Positions 1-12,534 of a stretch of DNA of 64,000 bases are shown in pieces; the stretch's first letter is position 1; each line of letters opens with the position of its first letter. The stretch comes from Rusavskia elegans (Eukaryota > Ascomycota > Lecanoromycetes > Teloschistales > Teloschistaceae). The DNA lies in assembly GCA_011316305.1 (NCBI GenBank), contig SAUG01000012.1, forward strand, positions 1 to 64,000. Reading direction: 5' to 3'. The notes under the pieces were generated by a model. That model made no database searches and had not been told where the DNA came from. It saw only the letters and a list, made by a program, of their open reading frames with translations. Position numbers and translations under genes: made by a program.

Positions 1-571
1 CCCCCCCCCCACCCCCACCCCGCCCTCCAAGCACGACTCAACTTATATAAAAATGCACAGTAACCCATCCCTCCATCCGTAAAGGTCAGACTGGGCTTCG
101 AGTCATTTAATCGAGAGTAGCGAAAACGAAGCGCTTTACAAGGTCCTCTTAGAAGCCTATCCCTTCCGCTGCAGAGTTGGGTCTTAGCGGAATGTATATT
201 CCTGGTGAAAAGTCGCTGCATGTAGGACTTCACCCCTTAGAACCATATATTCGAAGTATCTCGGGTTGCTGTTATAGAGATTATGGAAAGAGACGTGCTA
301 TATACGCTGTTTTCCGGGGTTTTCCTTGCTACGTACCGGCGGTTGGAACAGAAAGGGATGGAGGTATTTGATTTGTTTCCTTTTGAACATGTTAGACTTA
401 TTGGATGTCACGTTAGTTGGTTGATAGAGGTCATGCGAGGATGTTGTATACCACCATCGGTGTATCAGTACACAACAACGACCTCCTCACGACCCGCCCC
501 ATAACGAGATTCTTCATCATAAAACCAATCCATTCCCCCAGCCTCCCCGCTTCCTACCGTACCCCAATGTC
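1..571. other. intergenic, no gene seen
   Basis: Starts with a C-rich run and then ordinary mixed sequence. Short open frames here overlap each other and show no recognisable protein. It lies downstream of the transporter that ends at 572, so it may include that gene's 3' flank. Confidence 0.5.
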
Positions 572-2991
572 TCACTCCTTGATTGCATATAACGGCTCCC
601 TATGCTCCACATCCCCCCTCAACAGATACTTCCTCAAGTACCACGGCAGCATCCCCAGATAATACCTAGCATGATCCCTTGTCTTGACGCTAAAGACCGT
701 ATCCAATTCCTCCAGCGTCCTCTCCTTGGTCTCCGGAAGGCAGAAATACGCAAACGCCCAGCCGAAGAAATTCCAGAAGGCGTAGAAGCCAAATGCGCCG
801 GTAGGCGTGAAGGCTGCTTCGAGAGCGGGCCAGGTGAGGGAGAGGATGAAGTTGAATCCCCAAGTCGTGGCCGTGGCAAAGGCCATGCCGTATTCGCGGA
901 TGTACAGGGGCTGAAGGGGTTGATTCTTAGCTTGCTGGAAATATACACGGAGAACGGGAAGAGGCAATAAAGAGGTCGCTTACGAAAGCTTCGGCCGAGT
1001 ACGTGAATGGGACTGGACCCTCCCCTGGCGAGTAGACGACCATGAAGAGATAGATGCCCGTGGCGACGCCGGCGACGCGATTGATTCCCTCGGGGGCGTA
1101 GAAGCTGAAGCCGGTGATGAGAAGCATTATACCCATAAGTGGGAAGGTCACGAGGAGCAGGTTACGTCGACCGAAGGTGTCGATCGTGTAGACAGCTGTT
1201 CCTCTAGTGTAAGCGGCTGTGAATTGGCACTTTAAGGGATCAAATTACCTGGAATTGCAAACAGCCAGTTGACGATGCCAGTACCAAGCGAGACTAGGAG
1301 TGCTTCGGATCGCGTGAAGCCGGAGGTCTGGAAGATGACTGTGGAATAGTACGCGATGACCTATTGAAGGAATGAGACATTGTTTTGTTGGGGACTTCGT
1401 TGAGGTGTGAAAAGGCTATCTATCCACATACATTAACACCGCAGAACTGAGGACACCATTAGTACAACTTCATAAGCTTCACCACCGTGATCATACCTGT
1501 TGCATAAACATGACGAAGAACGACGATTGAGCAGCACGTCGGTTGCGAGATATAACGAAGAACTCCTTCCACAAATTCTTACCCTCCTGCAGCTCGTATT
1601 CAATGGCGATCTGCTTGTGGATGTAGTAGAGGTCTCTTGCAGCTTGAAAACGACTCCATCGGAACCGTTGCAGAGATGCAAATGCTTTGTCGTACCGTCC
1701 TTTGCTCATATACCATCGAGGACTTTCCGGTACCAGATATACTTGCATGCAGACAATCAACGGTGGGATAGAAGTACTACCGAGGATGATACGCCACTGA
1801 GAGTCATCGACGCCGGCAGGGATTTTGACGCCACCAAAGGCCACGCCGGCGGCGAACCCCAACATAATTCCAAAAGCGGTCCACATCCTATAGTGAATCT
1901 CCGAATCAGCAGGTCTTCTTCGAGTGAGGTTGTAGAGCTCTGAGAACTTGTTTCAGGAGCTCTATTGAGCCTTGGGATCAAGCCTTAGATGCTGACTTAG
2001 GAAGGATCAGGTAATAACAGCTCCGAAAGCTGACTTACTGCCACATCATCGCCAGAGCGCCACGGATCTCCGGAGGAGCACTGGCCTAGCAGTCAGTCGT
2101 GATTGGGGATAAATTGGGTTGCGGGATTGCAAACCACTCTGCAGCATAGACCGGTGTGGTTGAAGATTTGGCGCCGACAGCAAAACCCAGAGCAAAACGT
2201 GCGAGAAGGAGATTCCACCAACTGTCCTCGTCAGTAATCCTCACAAGAGGCTGGGAGCAGGAACCGTAAAGGCGATGGACGCGTAACTCACTGGTCAACA
2301 GCAGCCATCCAGATGCCTGTAGCAACAGCGATGACGCAAGAGGTGAAAATTGTACCACGGCGACCAAAGTAGTAGTTGAGCGGTTTGGTCGACCAACAAC
2401 CGATCACAGCCGAGCAAAGATAGGGAGCACCGTTGATAAGACCCTGGAGCCAGACTTGATCGTCCCCGATACCGAAGTACGGGAAATAGAATGCCTGAGC
2501 GCCATTGACTGCAGACTGGTCCATACCTTGAACGATGGCGGATCCAGCGCAGAGAACTGTGGATTCGCCAGTCAGCCAACGATCACCGGGCTTATAGTTT
2601 GGAGCTGGGGCGTACTTGTCATGTAATACATCATCTTCGGCTGCCTCCACCGATGCAATTTCTCTTCACGAATCAACGTCTTATCTTCGGCGGTCAGGCG
2701 CTCAAAGTTCTCGAATCCGGATTTGTTCTGCGAAACCAGGGCACCTTTCTGCAGGTCGTCCAGCGCATATTCCAAGTCGTACTGCTTGGCGAATTGTTCC
2801 ACATCTGTCATCAGCTCTTCATAAGACATGCCCGACAACGGATTCTGCAGCTTCATGTTGACGACAGACTGCTGTCTACCGGCGCCCTTCTCGCGTTTGG
2901 GACCAAATTCTTGAGATGAAGAAGGGCTGTGTTTCGAGTAATTCTTCTCATGGGCATTCAGTTCCTCGTCATCCAGTCTGTCGCGCGCCAT
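572..2991 (-). CDS. MFS sugar/polyol-type transporter
   Basis: Twelve-helix major facilitator of the sugar porter family, expected in the plasma membrane as a proton-coupled hexose or polyol carrier. The start at 2991 opens a long hydrophilic N-terminus of over 100 residues. It is followed by the first-helix stretch ILCAGSAIVQGMDQSAVNG, a family PESPRWYMSKGR motif after helix 6, VPFTYSAEAF in the second half and PETKERTLEELD after the last helix, all sugar-porter signatures. The gene is broken by at least seven short introns. The first runs 2615-2557 and joins YYMT to ILCAG, and another joins MMWQ to MWTAFG across about 140 nt. The reading frame is intact wherever I joined exons. Substrate cannot be told from sequence. 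The long N-terminal region is typical of a fungal subfamily often annotated only as sugar transporter. Confidence 0.85.
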
Positions 2992-4262
2992 AATAAATGT
3001 GTTGATAGTGGACTACTCTAGCAGCAGCTCGGATACGCGCAGTGTAGTCAAGCGGTAATGTAGCGGGCATTTCACTGGGACGAAAGGGAGGTGGCCATAT
3101 ATACGCATCACCGTCCCAACAGCGTTGGAGCTCCAACAATCTTGGCTCCAACGCAAGCATCGCTTGGCCGTCACCAGATAGTCCGAGGTGGAGGGTGGGC
3201 ATGGGGCGACGTTGCTCGGCAGGCTTCCCACTTACTTGGCGGCAGACATTCGTTCCGGAGTCAGGCCATCGTATTTGCAGGTCGGTGGCAGCCCGCCATG
3301 GGGAGCATCGAGGCTTCCATTGGACCTCGAATTTAAGGCTTGGAGCTGATGTGCAGGCGACAGCTTGAAGTTAATTGTACCTTACCACAGACAGGCTCTC
3401 CTTCTGGTCCTCAGGGGCAGCTCGGCTGATCTAACTGTTGTAATGACACTGACCAAGAAGTGCAGTGCTGGGCATTGAGGATCTTCGAGGCTTGTCGTTG
3501 ATGAGGTTGTCGGAGGTTGGACTCTCATTGCACCCAAACTCAACTTGTACTCGTAAGCGGTAAGCGGCGGCTCGGCGGAACTTGGCGGAGCGGGGTAGGC
3601 GGCTCTTGGCATACGTAATCCCTGCGTTGGATGTTGTAAAGCAAGCCTGTCTCCAACTGTGTAAAAGAACAGGTACTCGTGAGGGTGCTGTAAAGTGCGC
3701 CTGGCAGAGGAGCTAGATCGACCAACATTGATTGGGCTCAATCCTTAAGGTCGCCATCTTTCATTACTAAGTCATCACCAGCCAATATCGACAAAGACCA
3801 AACGAGCTGCAAGTATCTCGTTATGGGGGATGCCTCCCCTATAATTATGCTGTTCACGCCCACCCTGGCCAATTCTTGCAGCCAGAACTGTGAGCATGCT
3901 TTTTGTTGTTGGACAGAGTTCCTTTTTCCCAACCAAAAAGTAGCTGTTGTCGTTTCTCATTCCTACACACAACTTCATATCAATCTCCTACATAAGTTGC
4001 TGTCATATATTCTGATTAGAATGTTCGCGAACGCTGCAAATCCTCGCACTCTATTCGCGCACTTTCCGCCTATCAGAGGGTCGCTTCCAATCTATGGCAA
4101 AGCCGCGTCCAAGGACCGGACTGTCTGTGCGCCCACTATGCGCTTCGCGCAGCGGTTGGTTTGATGTGTATCGATGCTATGCTGCTGTCGTCTCACAGGG
4201 TGCTGCTTGTGACATAAGAGTCGCTGTTTGCTCACTTAACGCCCGTGAACAACTTCATCACA
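2992..4262. other. intergenic, divergent 5' region
   Basis: About 1.27 kb between the transporter (read leftwards) and the secreted-protein gene (read rightwards), so it should hold both promoters. Short frames inside are not protein-like and I see no RNA gene. Confidence 0.5.
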
Positions 4263-5354
4263 ATGCGCTTCTCGTGTCCATTAGGCAACTTCGTGTTCTT
4301 CCTAGCGTTTTTCTCCCTCGCCCTTTCCGGAAATTTACCAAGAGCAAGAGACAGCACTCCACCGAGTCCAGTTAATACTACCGGCCTTTCGAGCACCCCT
4401 GCATACTGCAATGGAGCCCGATTTGGATCCGGTGGAAAATTGAATGCCGACAGTTGCACGAAAACCTTGAACTCAGTTGACAAAGTTGGAGTTGTGAATG
4501 TGATATATCGCGGTCGGCGTGGTCCGTGGAGTCTGAATCTGCCACGTCGATACGTGAGCGGTAAGCGGCCGCCTAGTTTTCCTATTTCGATCACGGACTA
4601 ATCCTAAGGCTCCGGAAGAGGACCAAGGCTGTGCGATTGATCTGACTTTGCATCCATCATCCGTTGGAGATACTCTGAATATGGCATACCTGTATATCGC
4701 TGTCACCCATATCATTGCTCACTGTATGCTCCACTCAACCCCGGGAGTGCCAACAGGTGGCCAAGTGACGAAGCTTGGTGGGTCGCAACCGTAGCACTTT
4801 CCCTCCCATTTCAACGCTTACAGCTTCGACCAGGGGTACATCAAAAGCTTTCAGTCACCGTATCCGCTCCTCAGGAATATTATATTGTTTGTACCTATCA
4901 TCCTGCCTACAGACCACCTTTGAATCAGTGCCAAGCGGCGCTCGATCTTCTTCCCTGGGGTGATGAACCCCAGAGATTCGGGCCGGCTACGACCGCAGGA
5001 TTAGATGTGTCTCTGCCACGAACTTATACTGCTCGTACGTTCATCTTTACCCACATCATCTACGTTCCGAGTAGGCTGATCTGGACGGTAGCCTATGGTC
5101 ATTGTGCCATTGAAATCGATTACCAAGCCACAGGCGATGTAGTCTCGTGGAACGAGATCAATAACGCCCTCGCTGCGGTCTTTGCAAAGGTATAGGATAT
5201 CCGACTGAGTCCGTCACGTGAATCCCAGCCCCTAGAGAAGCTGGCTAATACTCAACTTGGTCATTAGTGTTTGAAGACGGGTCGCCAAACAGGCTTCGTA
5301 AGCCGTCTTGGTAAGACCTTCCCAGATAGTGCTGCTCTGGTATATGGCTTGTAG
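4263..5354 (+). CDS. secreted protein, five exons, unknown function
   Basis: Spliced model 4263-4553, 4609-4691, 4757-5034, 5092-5189, 5268-5354. These sum to 837 nt, giving 278 residues with consistent phase. Starting at the ATG at 4263, the protein opens with a signal peptide (MRFSCPLGNFVFFLAFFSLALSG), so it is expected to be secreted. The mature part has about eight cysteines and ends with blocks such as QCQAALDLLPWG, PYGHCAIEID, SWNEINNAL and CLKTGRQTGFV. That arrangement (a Cys-Ala-Ala-Leu block, a Gly-x-Cys-x-Ile block and a final Cys near Gly) recurs in a family of uncharacterised small fungal secreted proteins, as far as I recall it. No catalytic motif is visible. Donors and acceptors are canonical. 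The donor at 4554 (gtgagc) was preferred over a downstream gtaagc because it keeps frame. Confidence 0.65.
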
Positions 5355-5872
5355 AAGCCAGTAGGGTTGATTAACTAACGCCATTTGCAATATAGGAGCC
5401 TCGCGCAATATCTTCGTTCGAGTAATAGAGCCAGCTGGAAACCTCGGAATAGCATGAGATGTCACAGCGCTTCTGCAGCTAAGAGATATTATAGTGCGTA
5501 AGATACTCAGCTTGCCCGAGCAAAATAAATATCCTGCTCACGGATCCGTCATATAACTCCATTCCAAGACGATGCAACTTATGCCGGCTTTTAATCGCTT
5601 CCTGTAAGCCTGCGTCTCCAACACGGACGCATGCATACCGCTTTTTCAGTCCCTTTGTTACCATCTGCAGCTTGCTACTGTATTTACAAGAGGACTCAAG
5701 CGGTTTGCCGTGCTTTTCTTTGCTGAAAGGGCTATACTATTTCTTCCAAGCTCTCACTCCTCCATCTTCCTTTTCCTTCTCCAACACCATCTCTCCTCTC
5801 ACTACGCCATCATCAGGACGTGGAAACTTCATCTTCACTCAAGTCTAGCAAGCCTTCTTGACTGTACCCACC
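5355..5872. other. intergenic, promoter of BTB gene
   Basis: No gene seen. Just before the BTB start the sequence is CT-rich (about 5735-5870), as is common in fungal core promoters and 5' leaders. Confidence 0.45.
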
Positions 5873-6512
5873 ATGTCGGACACTGAGCAAACTCCTTCTT
5901 TAAGCACATTCGATCCCATTGTCCTCCAAGTTGGCGAACAACGCTTTCTTACCAGCCGCGACACACTATCCCGCAGCGATCACCTCAACGCTGTCGCCTC
6001 TGGCCGTTGGGACTCCAATACGCAACCAGACGGTTCCTTCTTCATCGACGCCGATCCCGAAATCTTCAAGCACATCCTTCGCTTCCTTCGGCACGGCATC
6101 TACCCCCTCTGCTACGACAAAGCTAAAGGTCACGACTTCGCCGTACGCTGCTATCCAGCAGCAGGCGGACTACCTCGTCATCCCCAAGTTAGTCAATTGG
6201 CTAAGCCAACGCCAGTACACGAATGCTATAACCACTGCGACCATGGCACAGATCGTGGAGGGCGTTGATAACCTTGATGGGACGAACGACTCGGGTACCA
6301 AGATCAGCTACTATCCTACTTGGAAGACTGTCAAGAAGTATGTGTGTCCCCGTGGCATCGCCGTGCATTACGATAATGCCTGGCGCTGCGGGAGGGACTG
6401 CAGAAAGGCTCAAGGAGACGCGGATGATGAGTATGAGGATTGTCCTGTGCTGTCTACTTTGGTTCTGACGGAGAAGACGGTGTTTGATAAGAATTCATGT
6501 TTGGAGGATTGA
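5873..6512 (+). pseudogene. BTB/POZ (KCTD-type) protein, frameshifted
   Basis: The ATG at 5873 sits in a good context (cccaccATG). Frame one encodes an N-terminal BTB/T1 fold: IVLQVGEQRFLTSRDTL, then a Gly-Arg-Trp turn, then FFIDADPEIFKHILRFLRHG. These are the hallmark strands and helices of KCTD-like tetramerisation domains. Around 6140-6144 the homologous sequence jumps to another frame and continues as YAAIQQQADYLVIPKLVNWL and onward to a stop at 6512. One extra base or two missing bases at this point explain it. No intron fits. The tail (residues 140-210) has a few cysteines and an acidic stretch. BTB proteins of this kind are usually adaptors for ubiquitin ligases or oligomerisation. Either the gene is recently broken or the assembly has an indel, and the flanking codons look undamaged. 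Confidence 0.7.
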
Positions 6513-7225
6513 AGGTAGTAAAGCTGTAGACATGATGGGAACAATAGAAGGAGGTGGTGGTATTTCTTGTGAAGCACAGACATGTTGGACGTATGGATGT
6601 TCTTGTGGTATGGCGATCCTTCTATCGTGAGGCGAGATCAATCGAGGATTACAACATAAGCGATATCCATATGGAGGTCAATTGCCTCTCACGAATGCAA
6701 TCAATGATCATGGGCTGGTTGTGTTCGCCAGGAGGAATGACTTTCGCACAAAGACGTGTCCATAACACCCAGCGAAGCTTTGATCCGACCACCCCACGCT
6801 AGCTCTCAACCAGACCCACTAGCGTCCTTCGCGTTCCAACGTCAAATTCAATCTCCTCCCACAAGTCCACTTTTTTATGTCACAATGAAGGGCAAAGAAG
6901 CCGGAAAATTTGGAGAGTTGCTCTTGATTTGATATGTCATGCTATCTAAGGATGGTTGTGCTTTGATTTGGGCTGTGCTTCCTCGGCGCACGGCCACTGT
7001 GGTTTGTTTCCATGACTTTCGCCACCAGTGGAGATGGAGTCTGGAGGAGCAGCGTAGGAAGTGCTGATATGATGCTTCGAAGAAGTACGAAGTAGCAGTA
7101 CGCCCCATCGTGGTCAAGGTATAGTGAGTGTGCCCAAGTTGATCCCAGAGAACCCGTCGAGACTGCGACCACGTTACCAACTGTCCAATCCGATGCCAAA
7201 TAGAAACAATCTTCGCCATACGATA
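6513..7225. other. intergenic, converging 3' ends
   Basis: Lies between the 3' ends of the BTB gene and the coiled-coil gene. No supported coding sequence was seen. Confidence 0.45.
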
Positions 7226-8844
7226 TTACTGGTTTTCCTTATCACTCGCGTACTCGCTGTGACTTGAGGAAGCGCTATTATCCACATTTTCATAATCGTC
7301 CTCGTCCCGCTTGATGTCCGGCCCAAGTTCATCGACCTCTTCACGGTCAACGACACTGAAATTAGTACGGGCCTTTCCATCCTTCTTTGCATCATCACCA
7401 AGAATCCGTGGCTTTTTTTTGGGGCGACCGTGAGAAGCCTGGGCTGGAGCAAGCTCATCGTCATCGTAAACAACAGCAGGGTCCTCGAGAGTGGCCGGAC
7501 GCTGGACTGTGACACAAAAAATCTCGTTGGTAAGCTGACGAACGTTCTCGCCCCGGAAGCGTACAAGACCTGGAGCCAACAAAAGTACCCGCTGGGCCAC
7601 GATTGCGTCGTCGTTACTGCATGGCGCTCTTTCTTTCTTCAAGGTCTCCCTAGTCTCGATGTTGACCATGGTGCAGCTGTCGAACTGGTAATACTTGAGT
7701 GGGCATGACTTGACCTGCGATTCCCGGTCCAAATGCTCGCTGAAGTCATATTGTGTACCGCAAGTCTTCATCAAGACAGCTAGTTCAAAGGCTGGCGTAA
7801 GCACGCTAGCGTGAAATGTCGCTATACGGTCTTTATTATCTTCTGCGTCAAGCTGCGGGAGTATCATCGCAGCTTCTGCCAGTATATCCATTCCAACCCC
7901 CCACATCCATGTTCTACGACGTTCTTGGAATAGTTGCGATATCGAAAGGCTCTTGCAAATCTCACTCATCATTGATCCAGCAAGAGATGTGTCTACTCTA
8001 ATCAGCAAAATCACTACCTCTGGATGCGATCGGAAAAAACTATACCATTAACGGGCGAAGCGTCTCGCAACCCCTCCGCTACAGCAGCCAGGAAAGCTTC
8101 TTCCGTGGATTCGAGGGCAACGAAAATGTTGTCAAGGGTGAGCAGCTGTGTGTGTAGTTCACGTTGAATGACACTCTCGACAAGATATTGGCCAGCGAAT
8201 CGGTGACCCGTCGCAAGGAAGTGCTTGTATACGTGATTACGACCATAGCCGAAGACATTGGTCTCTGGATAACGACCACCATGGCGTGCTTTGTACTGGT
8301 CATCAAAGCGTCGGACCTCGGAATTGACCCAGTCGGATATTTTCTCTTGCAGCGCCTCGTACTGCTCAGAAATTTGGGAGTCCGTGATTTCGTTTCTCGG
8401 AAGCCGCTTGAGAAGATTGGCTTCCAGGTCCCCATTCTCGTTCTCAAGGCGTCCATTGCGTGCCATCTGATCATACAAATCGTTCGTAATCTGCGCTATC
8501 TGCTTTTGCAGAGTCTTTTCTTTTTCTCCCATCGCTTTAATCATGCTGTGTGCCAAATCCAAGTCTTTCTGTAGCCTGACCTTATCCTCAGAAGTTGTTT
8601 GCAACACGAAGAGGTATCTTTCTATATCCTTGAGGGTAGTCTGGTGAGCTGGACGTTTCAGGCGCTTAGCAATCTCCGGGTCCTGTCCGGATCGCCGCTT
8701 CTTCGGGTAGGCCTTTTGATTCTCGGCTGGTGGTGTCTCATTAGCCTGGGTGATTGGGACGGCCACGACGGGTTCCGCGTTGGCAGCCTGAGTAAAGCCG
8801 AGACGATCGGGAGGTTTTTGGTTTCGTTTGGGTTTTCCTGCCAT
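7226..8844 (-). CDS. hypothetical coiled-coil, basic-tailed protein
   Basis: Two exons, 8844-8046 and 7995-7226, with a 50-nt intron (donor gtatag, acceptor ending attagag). Together they give 1569 nt and 522 residues in frame. The N-terminus is basic with Lys/Arg clusters (MAGKPKRNQKPP, PKKRRSGQ) that resemble nuclear-localisation signals. Residues about 85-190 are rich in Leu/Glu/Lys/Gln heptads and look like a coiled coil. The middle (about 190-350) is compact and alpha-helical in character. The end is acidic and basic low complexity (GRPKKKPRILGDD, then Asp/Glu/Ser-rich). I do not recognise a named domain. The composition suggests a nuclear scaffold or DNA-associated protein. It is plausibly a member of the many fungal proteins with a central uncharacterised helical domain, and no function is assigned. 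Confidence 0.6.
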
Positions 8845-9585
8845 AATTGTCGTTCCTGCTATTAATCCTAGCAGTCAAGTGCGAGACTAGCAGAGAGTAG
8901 TTGATATTTGATTATCGAGTTGTTCTGGTGAGTACTAAGTCTGATCGGACCTCTTGTGTTTGACTGGTAGGTCGATGAAACTCAGTTGCAGATCAAATTG
9001 GACGTAATTGATACATGGTGCACACCAAAGACCATGTAAACAAGGCCGGAAGGCCAAAATGATATGGGTGCGAAATTCTTGAAAACCTCAAGGCTTTACT
9101 AACGTCCTCCAGTGAATGTAATGTCACGTTTACAGTCCGGAGCAGAGTAACTCACCTTACCAGTATCTCCCTTCCCCTCACTTTAAATTTCTGAATTGTC
9201 GCATACAGGACTTTTTCACGGTGGCTACATATAACTTCTACCATCGCTGCTCTCACCCAAGCTTCAATTATTTGAATCGGGTTCTATCAATGTGGTAGCT
9301 TATATGCTGCCTCACTTACAGCTTAATTCTGTTCCATCGTAAGTTTATCAGACTCCTCTGATCAGGTCAGGACTTAGATTATTGCTGTCCTTATTTATAC
9401 TCCGTCCCTCTCACTTCCAAAATCAGCGCCTCTTACATTCAAGTATATAGGATCCTCCTATTACCTAACACCCTCGAACTTGCCCATACTTTGAGCGCGC
9501 GTCGCCGCTTTTCTCGCCAGACTCAAGACCAATTCTTGCCTACAAACATACCGACGCCCAGAGATCGACCGGATCCAACTCAGCC
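8845..9585. other. intergenic, divergent promoter region
   Basis: About 740 bp between two divergently read genes. The sequence is moderately AT-rich and no gene or RNA was recognised. Confidence 0.45.
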
Positions 9586-12534
9586 ATGGTAAGACCCGCA
9601 GAAAAGACATCGTAAGTGCGCACACCTTTGCCTATATTGGAATATTCTCAGTATTCAAGTGGTATGTCTCCGGAGCTCGTCGCCCAAGCAAAACGTCAAA
9701 AGCTTGAGCGTGCCGAGCGAAAAAAGAGATCGTCTTCAGCGATCGAAAGTCACGACGATAACGAAGATTCGCCTACTCTCTTTGTACCCACCGGGGAGAC
9801 TACTTCTAGTCAGTTTCATACTTCCAGCGGTGCTTCTAAAGCAAAACGGAAGGCCGGCAATCCGAAAAACAGTCAAGCGAAGACCAGTACCAAAGTCGTA
9901 TCTGCCAAGGGCATATCGGTAACAAACGACACGTCAAGCCACGAGCCAAGTGGTTCGGATTCGCAGATCGTGAAGTCACTACCACGGAAGCAGGCGTCTC
10001 AAAGAACCAATCGACCTACCAAAAAGACCAAATTAAATTCGTCCAGGAGTCGTCCATCTAAAGCTCCCAAGAAGAATGGCAATAACGATGATACAAGAAG
10101 TGACTCGCTTCGCCTTACGTCACCAAATGCTACTACAGAAGATACTTTCGACTCGATCCAGGATCACGAGACTATACAGGCCACAGACAGTCCAGTATCT
10201 ACAAGGGTCGCCTCAAAAGCCACGAAGGCGCAGAGCTGCAAGTCCAGCAACAGCAAGCCTGGCAGTAATAGCCAGCAGGTCAGCGTTGACGGGAAGATCA
10301 TCCTAGCCATCGATTTGTAAGTCTACCAAATCCCCCTTTTGTAATCAAGAGTTGACATGGCTTAGTGGTACAACCTTCTCTGGGCTTTGCTGGGCTCATA
10401 CGCGTAATGTCTGAATTCCACGGATATATCTTATTCAGACGATCTTACTAATATCGGGATAGCCCGACTCCCTGAACATGATCACGCGTTGGCCAGACGC
10501 CCTATCAGAAGGATTCGATGGGCCAAGTAAGCCCAAAGTCCCAACGTAAGGTTATAATCTACCGCAGGTATCTATTCGCTTACTCGTCGTAGAGAACTGC
10601 AATACATTAATGCGGAGGAATATCTCTGGGGAACTCAGATACCCAGCGATGCTCAACGTCACCAATGGTTCAAGCTTTGGCTTGATCCGGGCAAACATAC
10701 ATCCTCATCCACACTTGCTAATGATTACCCCGACGAGCACGCAGCGCCTCCCGGCTACGATCAGTCGCCGGAAATCTTGGTGAGAGACTATCTAATAGCC
10801 TTGAGAAAACATTTCGAGGCGGTGCTGGCAGATACACGGTCTACCAGATACGCAAGCAGCACACCAGTCGAGTACGTACTAACGATACCAGCGATCTGGA
10901 GCGACAACGCCAGAGCTAAAACGCGCGAGTGTGCGGAACAAGCTGGTATAGGTTCGGGTGAGGAACTGCAGATCGTCACGGAGCCTGAGGCTGCTGCTAT
11001 CTGGGCGCTTCGACAAGAGCTCCCTTACAATCCCAATAAAGGCGATACCTTTATCGTTTGCGACGCGGGTGGAGGCACTGTAGACCTGATCACTTACGAA
11101 ATCAAGATGCTCCAACCGAGACTACGTATTACTGAGGTGGCCAAGGGTGCAGGAGGAACTTGTGGGTCGACCTTCTTGAACCGAAGATTCACAGCATTCC
11201 TGCGCAGTAAACTTCGTAGTCATCCTGCGTGGCACGAGGATATGTTGGAGCAAGTACGCAAAACCCACTGCATGACTCAATGAGTATCATTGCTAACGTA
11301 CCTTACCCTCAGGCAAAGTTTAGCTTCGAGAACACGGTGAACATACAAAAGACTAGGTATAAAATAAGATATCTAACCATATCCAGATCAAACGCGAGTT
11401 CAACAGCTCTAGGACCAAGCCATACCAAATCATTTGTTAGCAATCTTCCCTCCACTCCCTTTTACTGATTCTCATTGCTATCAATCAGTACCTGGATTCC
11501 CTGACAGCGCCGAGCATGGTGTCCGCTGGTCAATCTACGATCTGAAGGTCAAGGATATCGTAGAAATCTTCGAGCCCATTATCCGCGAAGTCATCCATCT
11601 TGTCAGTCAGCAAATCGAAGAAAGTAGAGGTGCCAACGCAGACGTGAAAGCCGTACTCATGGTCGGCGGATTTGGGGAAAACGGATACTTGAATGATCGA
11701 TTACGGAAAGCTGTCGCTAGTCAGGGTATTGAAGTCTTGAAGCCGCCCCAAGGGTAAGTATCTTCCAAATATGCGAGGGATTTCGACTAAGATATTACAG
11801 CTGGACCGCAGTCGCTCGCGGAGCAGTAATCAAGGGTTTAGAGACGGCCAGTTCAAAGACTGCTGTTGGCACCGTCTCAGGACGCGTAGCCAGAAACCAC
11901 TATGGGACGGAATCAGCCAAGGAGTTTAACGTACTAGTACATCCATCTTCTCAGCGGTAAGTGTGATAGCAATACGGTAAACTCCTCAATGCCGCTCCAG
12001 CTCACCATAATATAGCATCCAGTCTACTGTGAACAACCGAGTTGAAGTAAATACCTACGATTGGTTTATCTTCAAGGTACGAAGTCTCGGTCTTTTTGAA
12101 GAAGCCACTTAACTGATCTATAACTTTTAGAGACACCGAGTCAATGAAAAGAAGGCAATACGGGAATTTTATCATGTTGAACGCCCTGTAGTCAGCGACG
12201 AGCCAATCGAACCTGTCAAGATCTCTATAGTCAAGTGTGTTGACCCAGATGATCACGGGCCACCGGAGTTCGTTGGTGGTAGGATGTATAATATTATTCA
12301 GGATCGACTCTTACTAACAGAAGTATAGACGGCGATGTCGAGACTATAGCTAATATCGAAGTACCGCTATCCAGGATCAAGAATAAGAGATTCCCAATTC
12401 GAGAAAACCCGGAAGGGCAAAGGTTCTACGTAATCGACTTTAAGCTGAAGATTACTTGCTACAGCGCCGAAACGACTTACGAGCTCGAGTATGGTCGTAC
12501 AAACTATGGTCTTGTCAAGGCCGAGTATGTCTAG
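9586..12534 (+). CDS. Hsp70-family (HSPA12-like) protein with long basic N-terminus
   Basis: Actin-like ATPase of the Hsp70 superfamily. The ATG at 9586 lies in a 26-nt first exon that joins to 9660. About 220 Lys/Ser/Thr-rich residues (KRQKLERAERKKR and similar) with no fold then precede the ATPase start ILAIDFGTTFSGLCWA, formed across the intron at 10317-10365. Further motifs are a phosphate-2-like FIVCDAGGGTVDLITYE and a late VKAVLMVGGFGENGYLNDRL. The spliced end is YGLVKAEYV. HSPA12-type proteins lack a canonical substrate-binding domain, and here the C-terminus is a short beta-rich region. They are strongly expanded in filamentous fungi, and substrates are mostly unknown. At least nine introns are present, and those I checked keep frame. 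The N-terminal extension suggests nuclear or nucleic-acid association but has no recognised domain. Confidence 0.8.
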
